Shown here piece after piece: positions 6,015 to 9,811 of a stretch of DNA of 9,811 bases. Position 1 is the first letter of the stretch. Each line of letters opens with the position of its first letter. Under the pieces are notes generated by a model, which saw only the letters and a list, made by a program, of their open reading frames with translations, ran no database searches and was not told the DNA's origin. Source of the stretch: Gallionellaceae bacterium CG11_big_fil_rev_8_21_14_0_20_60_62 (GTDB lineage: Bacteria > Pseudomonadota > Gammaproteobacteria > Burkholderiales > Gallionellaceae); assembly GCA_002787455.1 (NCBI GenBank), contig PCWU01000030.1:2958-12768 (forward strand), written 5' to 3'. The translations under genes and the position numbers were made by a program.

Positions 6015-6863
6015 TCAGCCGCTCGTGCCAAAGATGTAAGCCGCTGTCAGGTCATGGCTGGGATGGTCGAACAGCGATTGGCAGCGCCCGAATTCGATCA
6101 GCCGCCCCACCCGTTCCGTCATCCAGAAGAAGGCTGCGTAGTTGGCGACGCGGCGCGCCTGGGCAAGGTTGTGCGTGACGATGACGACGGTGTAGCGGTT
6201 GCACAAGCTGCGGATCAACTCTTCCACCACCGCCGAGGCAATCGGGTCGAGCGCGCTGCACGGTTCGTCCATCAGCAGAATGGAGGGTTCGAGTGCCAAC
6301 GCGCGGGCAATGCACAAGCGTTGTTGCTGCCCGCCCGACAAGGCCAAGGCGGAACTATCCAGCCGGTCTTTCACTTCTTCCCACAGCCCGACATCGCGCA
6401 GGGCGCGCTCGACACGCGCATCCAGTTCACCGCGCTGGCGCACGCCGTGTTCGCGCAGCGGCATTTCGATGTTGCGGCGGATGGAGAGCGGAAAGGGATT
6501 GGGTTTCTGGAAGATCATGCCCACCTTGCGCCGCAGTGCCATCACGTCGCAATCGGGCGCGGTCACCTCTGCACCGTCCATGCGGATACTGCCCTGCACG
6601 CGACTGCCGGGAATCAGGTCATTCAGCCGATTTAACGAGAAGAGAAAGCTGGTTTTTCCGCAACCAGACGGACCGATCAGCGCGGTGATGCAGCCTTTGT
6701 TGATGTCTAGCGACACGCCCTGCAACACGGTTTTGCCGTGATAGGACACGGCGAGATCCTGCACCTGAATGTGCGGCACGGGGATACAGCAGGGCGCGCC
6801 CTGTTCGATTCCGCCCAGGGTGTAGGAACAGGGATTGCGGTCAGTTGGATTGTCGTTGCTCAT
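6015..6863 (-). CDS. pstB: Phosphate ABC transporter ATP-binding protein
   Basis: Cytoplasmic ATPase of a Pst-type phosphate importer, 282 residues. Visible motifs are Walker A GPSGCGKT at 64-71, Q-loop FQKPNPFP at about 118-125, signature LSGGQ at 175-179, Walker B ILLMDEP at 195-201, D-loop SALDP and the H-loop histidine at 231. NRLNDLIPG and KPNPFPLSI are typical of PstB. Two features are unusual: Walker A continues as GKTSFL rather than the common GKST, and there is a roughly 30-residue N-terminal extension with C12 and the pair C25-C26. The ATG at 6863 overlaps the pstA stop by four bases (ATGA), so translation is coupled. It is the last gene of the arsM-pstSCAB series; no phoU or terminator follows before the convergent merR. 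Confidence 0.92.
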   Translation of the reverse strand: MSNDNPTDRNPCSYTLGGIEQGAPCCIPVPHIQVQDLAVSYHGKTVLQGVSLDINKGCITALIGPSGCGKTSFLFSLNRLNDLIPGSRVQGSIRMDGAEVTAPDCDVMALRRKVGMIFQKPNPFPLSIRRNIEMPLREHGVRQRGELDARVERALRDVGLWEEVKDRLDSSALALSGGQQQRLCIARALALEPSILLMDEPCSALDPIASAVVEELIRSLCNRYTVVIVTHNLAQARRVANYAAFFWMTERVGRLIEFGRCQSLFDHPSHDLTAAYIFGTSG

Positions 6864-7693
6864 GCTGTCGTTCTCGCTTGCAGAAATCGTTCGGTCAGGT
6901 TCACCGCCACGCTGTTAATCGCCAGTATTAACACGATCAACACCAGTGCCGAGCCGTAAGCGGCGGCATCTCCGCCCGATACGTTCATGGATAAATCGTA
7001 GATATGCACCGACAGCGCACGCCCGGAATCGGACAACGATTCGGGCATTCTGTCCACATAGCCGCTGGTAAAGATCAGCGCGGCGGTTTCCGCCAGCGCG
7101 CGCCCGATGCTGAGCATCAGCCCCGCCGTGATGGCGGGCGCGGCGGCGGGCAACAGGATATGCCACAGCGCGGCGGCGCGACTCAAGCCCAATGCGGCCG
7201 CGCCGCGCCGCCACTCGGAGGACACCGCAGACAAGCCCGATTCGGTGGTGACAATGAACAGCGGCAGCATCATGCAGGCCAGAGTCAACCCGCCCGACCA
7301 GATCGAAAATCCCATCCCCAGCGCGACACAAAACAGCGCGTTGCCGAACAGTCCGAACACGATGGACGGTACGCCCGCCAGCATATTCAGGCAGACACGC
7401 AGCGGCTTGGCCAATTGGGCCGCGGCGTATTCGCTCAGATAGACAGCCGTCGCCAACCCAAGCGGAACAGCCACCGCCAGGGCGACCACCAAAATAAGCA
7501 AGGTGGAAACCAGAATGGGCGCGATCCCGCCATCGCGTCCCGCGTTCTGTGGCGCGTCCAGCAAAAAAGCGGCATCGAGCTTGCCGATACCGTGAATCAC
7601 CACATCCCCCAGCAGCCACAAAAATGCGCCCACCACCAAGGCGGTTGCCAACCAGACCGCCGCCGTCAGCAGGGCATCGCCGTGCTTACGCAT
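6860..7693 (-). CDS. pstA: Phosphate ABC transporter permease PstA
   Basis: Inner-membrane channel subunit of 277 residues with about six hydrophobic segments (roughly 8-30, 58-84, 103-128, 131-150, 184-206, 246-264). The loop that docks on the ATPase is seen at 160-182 (EWRRGAAALGLSRAA...LLP), and the family motifs NMLAGVPSIVFGLFG and GRALAETAALIFT are clear. The ATG at 7693 has GGAGG eight bases upstream; an in-frame GTG at 7708 would add five residues. The start overlaps the end of pstC by eight bases and the stop overlaps pstB, so all three are made as a coupled set. The partner permease is PstC. Confidence 0.92.
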   Translation of the reverse strand: MRKHGDALLTAAVWLATALVVGAFLWLLGDVVIHGIGKLDAAFLLDAPQNAGRDGGIAPILVSTLLILVVALAVAVPLGLATAVYLSEYAAAQLAKPLRVCLNMLAGVPSIVFGLFGNALFCVALGMGFSIWSGGLTLACMMLPLFIVTTESGLSAVSSEWRRGAAALGLSRAAALWHILLPAAAPAITAGLMLSIGRALAETAALIFTSGYVDRMPESLSDSGRALSVHIYDLSMNVSGGDAAAYGSALVLIVLILAINSVAVNLTERFLQARTTA

Positions 7694-8561
7694 ATAACCG
7701 CCCTCCACGCTTGCCGGCCAGCCACGCCAGCGCTGCCACCATGAGCATCAGCAATAACCCAGAAGCAAACAACGCGGCACGATGCTCGCCCGCCGCGTAA
7801 GACATTTCCAGCGCGATGTTGGCGGTCAGCACGCGCACCGGATCGAATAGACTGCCCGGCGTTTGCACCACGTTGCCCGCCACCATCAGCACGGCCATCG
7901 TCTCGCCCAGCGCGCGCATCGCTGCCAGCAAAGCGCCGCTGAAAATACCCGCCCGCGCCTCGGGCAATGCCACGCCGAGCACGATGCCCTTGCGGCTCAA
8001 ACCCAACGCTGCCGCCCCCTGCAAACTGGCGGACGACACTGCTGCCAGTGCCGCTTCGCTGGTGAGTGCCACGGTGGGCAACACCATCAGCGCAAGTATC
8101 AAAATCGCTGCCAGCAAGCTGGCACCGGGCGGTTCCCACTGTGCAATCAAAGGTACCAGTACGGTCAATCCCCATAGCCCATAGACCACCGAGGGAATGC
8201 CCGCCAGCAACATCATCACGCGGCGCAGCGGCAGCACCAGCCAGCGCGGCGCATAGAAACGGCCGAATAGCGCGCTCGCCAATCCCAGCGGCAAGGCAAG
8301 CAACAATGCCCCCAAGGTGGCCACCAGCGTCGCCCACAACATTGGCCATAAATTGTATTGTCCGCTGGACGGAAACCAACCCTCCCCGGCGAAGAAACGT
8401 GCCCAACCGCCACTTGCCAGCACCGCCCAGGATTCCTTAAACAGCATCAGTAACACCAGAGCCAGCAACACCGCCACGGCGAACGCGAGGCTGCCGCTCA
8501 ACCGTGCGAGCAGGACATCAGCGCGCGAGGGGGACGAAATATTGTGCCGTGACCAGATCAT
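7686..8561 (-). CDS. pstC: Phosphate ABC transporter permease PstC
   Basis: Second channel subunit, 291 residues. The first membrane helix lies at about 22-41, then a periplasmic loop (FFAGEGWFPSSGQYNLWPM, typical of PstC), then about five more helices. The ATPase-contact loop is at about 178-202 (LQGAAALGLSRKG...LPEARAGI) and the family motifs LLAGIPSVVYGLWG and MRALGETMAVLMVAGN are present. The ATG at 8561 overlaps the end of pstS by 44 bases; no convincing ribosome site is seen, so a shorter form starting closer to the first helix is possible. Co-translated with pstA downstream. Confidence 0.92.
   Translation of the reverse strand: MIWSRHNISSPSRADVLLARLSGSLAFAVAVLLALVLLMLFKESWAVLASGGWARFFAGEGWFPSSGQYNLWPMLWATLVATLGALLLALPLGLASALFGRFYAPRWLVLPLRRVMMLLAGIPSVVYGLWGLTVLVPLIAQWEPPGASLLAAILILALMVLPTVALTSEAALAAVSSASLQGAAALGLSRKGIVLGVALPEARAGIFSGALLAAMRALGETMAVLMVAGNVVQTPGSLFDPVRVLTANIALEMSYAAGEHRAALFASGLLLMLMVAALAWLAGKRGGRLYA
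7702..7706 (-). promoter_or_regulatory. Shine-Dalgarno site of pstA within pstC
   Basis: GGAGG on the minus strand, eight bases before the ATG at 7693 and inside the last codons of pstC. It supports the 277-residue form of PstA over the GTG start at 7708. Confidence 0.65.
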
Positions 8562-9339
8562 CCACTGCCGCCGATTGCGCGAATTCGATAAAGCGTTTGG
8601 CCAGTCCCGTCGGCGTGCCCTTAGTGAGCAGATTCAGCGGACGCGACAAGGGAAATTTACCCTCGCGCACATTGGCGACCGAAGCGCCCACGCCTGCCAT
8701 CGGCAACAGTTGAATCGGTGTGCCATGCGTCTGCTCATATTCCGCCGTGCCGATTGAAACATAGCCGATTGCGCCGACATTGCCCGCCACCGTCTTGATG
8801 CCTTGCTGGTTGTCGCCGATCACCACGTGGGCGCGAATATCGGGGTTATTGAGTTGAAAGTGGTGCAGGAATAATTCCAGCGTAGAGCGTCCCTCGGCCT
8901 TGTTTACCACGGTGATCTTGCGATCCTCGCCGCCGACCTCGCGCCAGTTGCCGATTTGCCCGGTGTAAATTTGTTTGATCTGTTCGTCGCTCAAGTTTTT
9001 AACGGGATTTTTTTGATGCAGGATGATGCCGATGCCATCCATGGCGATGCGGTGCGCCACCAGCACTTGCGCTTCATCGGATTTCATGGCGCGTGATGCC
9101 ATGCCAATGTCTGCCAAGCCCGTGCGCGCATCGTTCACGCCGCGCGTCGAACCGCCCGTCTGCACATCCACGCGCACCCCGGGATTTTGTTGTTCGAAAC
9201 GTTTGCCGATCTCCAATGCCAGCGGCGCGATGGTACTCGAACCGGTCAGCACCAATTTATTGCCCCCAGCCCAAGCGCTGGCACACAGCGACAGACCGAC
9301 GCATACCGCCGCACACCATTTTTTTTCCATACTGATCAT
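8518..9339 (-). CDS. pstS: Phosphate-type ABC transporter substrate-binding protein
   Basis: Periplasmic binding protein of the PstS family, 273 residues from this start. A signal peptide covers about residues 1-24 (cleavage likely at AWA-GG); there is no clear lipobox. Ligand-loop motifs are LTGSSTIAP at 31-39, TGGSTRG at 61-67 and DIGMASR at 77-83. The third loop, usually of the form R-x-x-G-S-G-T, reads NKAEGRST at 146-153, so the anion contact may differ. The C-terminal QYFVPLA is usual for the family. I chose the ATG at 9339, about eight bases after AGAAG; ATGs at 9345 and 9330 are alternatives. The gene begins 24 bases after the arsM stop and overlaps pstC, placing it in one operon with both. 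Phosphate is the likely ligand; discrimination against or affinity for arsenate cannot be judged here. Confidence 0.88.
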   Translation of the reverse strand: MISMEKKWCAAVCVGLSLCASAWAGGNKLVLTGSSTIAPLALEIGKRFEQQNPGVRVDVQTGGSTRGVNDARTGLADIGMASRAMKSDEAQVLVAHRIAMDGIGIILHQKNPVKNLSDEQIKQIYTGQIGNWREVGGEDRKITVVNKAEGRSTLELFLHHFQLNNPDIRAHVVIGDNQQGIKTVAGNVGAIGYVSIGTAEYEQTHGTPIQLLPMAGVGASVANVREGKFPLSRPLNLLTKGTPTGLAKRFIEFAQSAAVDDLVTAQYFVPLAR

Positions 9340-9363
9340 TTGCATTTCTTCTGTTGCAGTAAT

Positions 9364-9811
9364 TTAGCAGCAAGCACAACTTGCTTCGCTACCATCCTTG
9401 CCATCGAACGGGATCGCGGCACCGCAGCCCTCGAACAAGCCGTAATGGGTATCGAAGGTGCCGATGAACTCGAAATGCGGGGCGAAGCGGGTGTCGTGCA
9501 ACATGCGCCAGGTATTGCCGCACACGGGAAACACCTTGCCCGTTTCGATGTGGTGATGTTTGTCCAGCACGAAGCGGTGCGGGTGGTCGGGGATGGTGCC
9601 GCGATAGATCACCGCCTGGCCGTAGTTTTCACAGGCGCTTTCCAGACTGTCCAGCTTGGTCAAGCGATAAGTGGCGGAATAGAACTTCAGGTTGCCCACG
9701 CGCGGCGCGAGCTTCGGGTCGGTGATTTCCAGCGGACGGTCTTCGACCAGACGCGGGTCGGCGAAACCGTGGCGATGCGCGAGGCGGATGAAGTCGTTCC
9801 AGTACAGCGCG
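9364..9811 (-). CDS. arsM: Arsenite methyltransferase, C-terminal part
   Basis: The enzyme transfers methyl groups from S-adenosylmethionine to As(III), giving methylated arsenicals. The last 148 residues are visible; the N-terminal SAM-binding domain lies beyond the right edge. The visible part matches the ArsM C-terminal domain: DPRLVEDRPLEITDPKLAPR, GNLKFYSATYRLTKLDSLE, the arsenic-binding cysteines in ESACENYGQ and VFPVCGNTWRML, then HDTRFAPHFEFIGTFDTHYG. The protein ends in a cysteine-rich tail, SCACC. An internal GTG at 9699 could be mistaken for a start, but the frame stays open and homologous to the edge. The stop is 24 bases before pstS on the same strand with no terminator between, so the Pst genes are probably read from the arsM transcript. 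The promoter is outside the window. Confidence 0.92.
   Translation of the reverse strand, partial: ALYWNDFIRLAHRHGFADPRLVEDRPLEITDPKLAPRVGNLKFYSATYRLTKLDSLESACENYGQAVIYRGTIPDHPHRFVLDKHHHIETGKVFPVCGNTWRMLHDTRFAPHFEFIGTFDTHYGLFEGCGAAIPFDGKDGSEASCACC

Noticed and set aside
7004..7744. Plus-strand open frame of 246 codons opposite pstA
   Set aside because: The product is Gln/Arg/Gly-rich with no domain, mirroring a well-supported permease gene.

Overview
The window looks like a piece of a proteobacterial chromosome, probably from a betaproteobacterium of metal-rich or sulfur-oxidising habitats. That placement is an inference from the gene mix, the moderately high G+C content and the protein styles; no taxonomic marker is present. 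Coding density is high and most genes are on the minus strand. I see no rRNA, tRNA, CRISPR array, insertion sequence or transposase, and no gene-free stretch longer than about 190 bases.

Left part (1-2823): a minus-strand pair encodes a CcdA/DsbD-type membrane protein (cut by the left edge) and a secreted thioredoxin-like protein. Together they look like a thiol relay into the periplasm. Divergent from them is a single-heme cytochrome c whose heme domain lies between two blocks of Asn-Pro-Cys repeats, ended by a strong hairpin terminator. A YeeE/YedE-family sulfur-compound transporter follows on the plus strand. The theme is thiol, sulfur and redox chemistry in the envelope.

Middle (2891-5979): a compact mercury-resistance locus. 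merR faces right and merF-merA face left, with a textbook MerR operator between them (19-bp spacer, dyad inside it). The operon has no merT, merP, merC or merD, MerA lacks the N-terminal metal-binding domain, and MerF lacks its second cysteine pair. Downstream of merA on the same strand are a possible 36-codon ORF and a sterol desaturase/fatty acid hydroxylase family gene.

Right part (6015-9811): a minus-strand, tightly packed series arsM-pstS-pstC-pstA-pstB. arsM (arsenite methyltransferase) is cut by the right edge. It is followed after about 24 bases by a complete Pst-type high-affinity phosphate ABC transporter with overlapping genes. This order suggests a joint arsenic/phosphate response: selective phosphate uptake under arsenate while arsenite is methylated. 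Several subunits depart from the usual Pst consensus (the phosphate loop of PstS, Walker A and a cysteine-bearing N-terminus in PstB).

Overall this is a metal and metalloid resistance neighbourhood (Hg, As) beside a sulfur/thiol redox module. The least familiar elements are the NPC-repeat cytochrome, the stripped-down mer operon with its downstream genes, and the arsM-pst fusion of functions.
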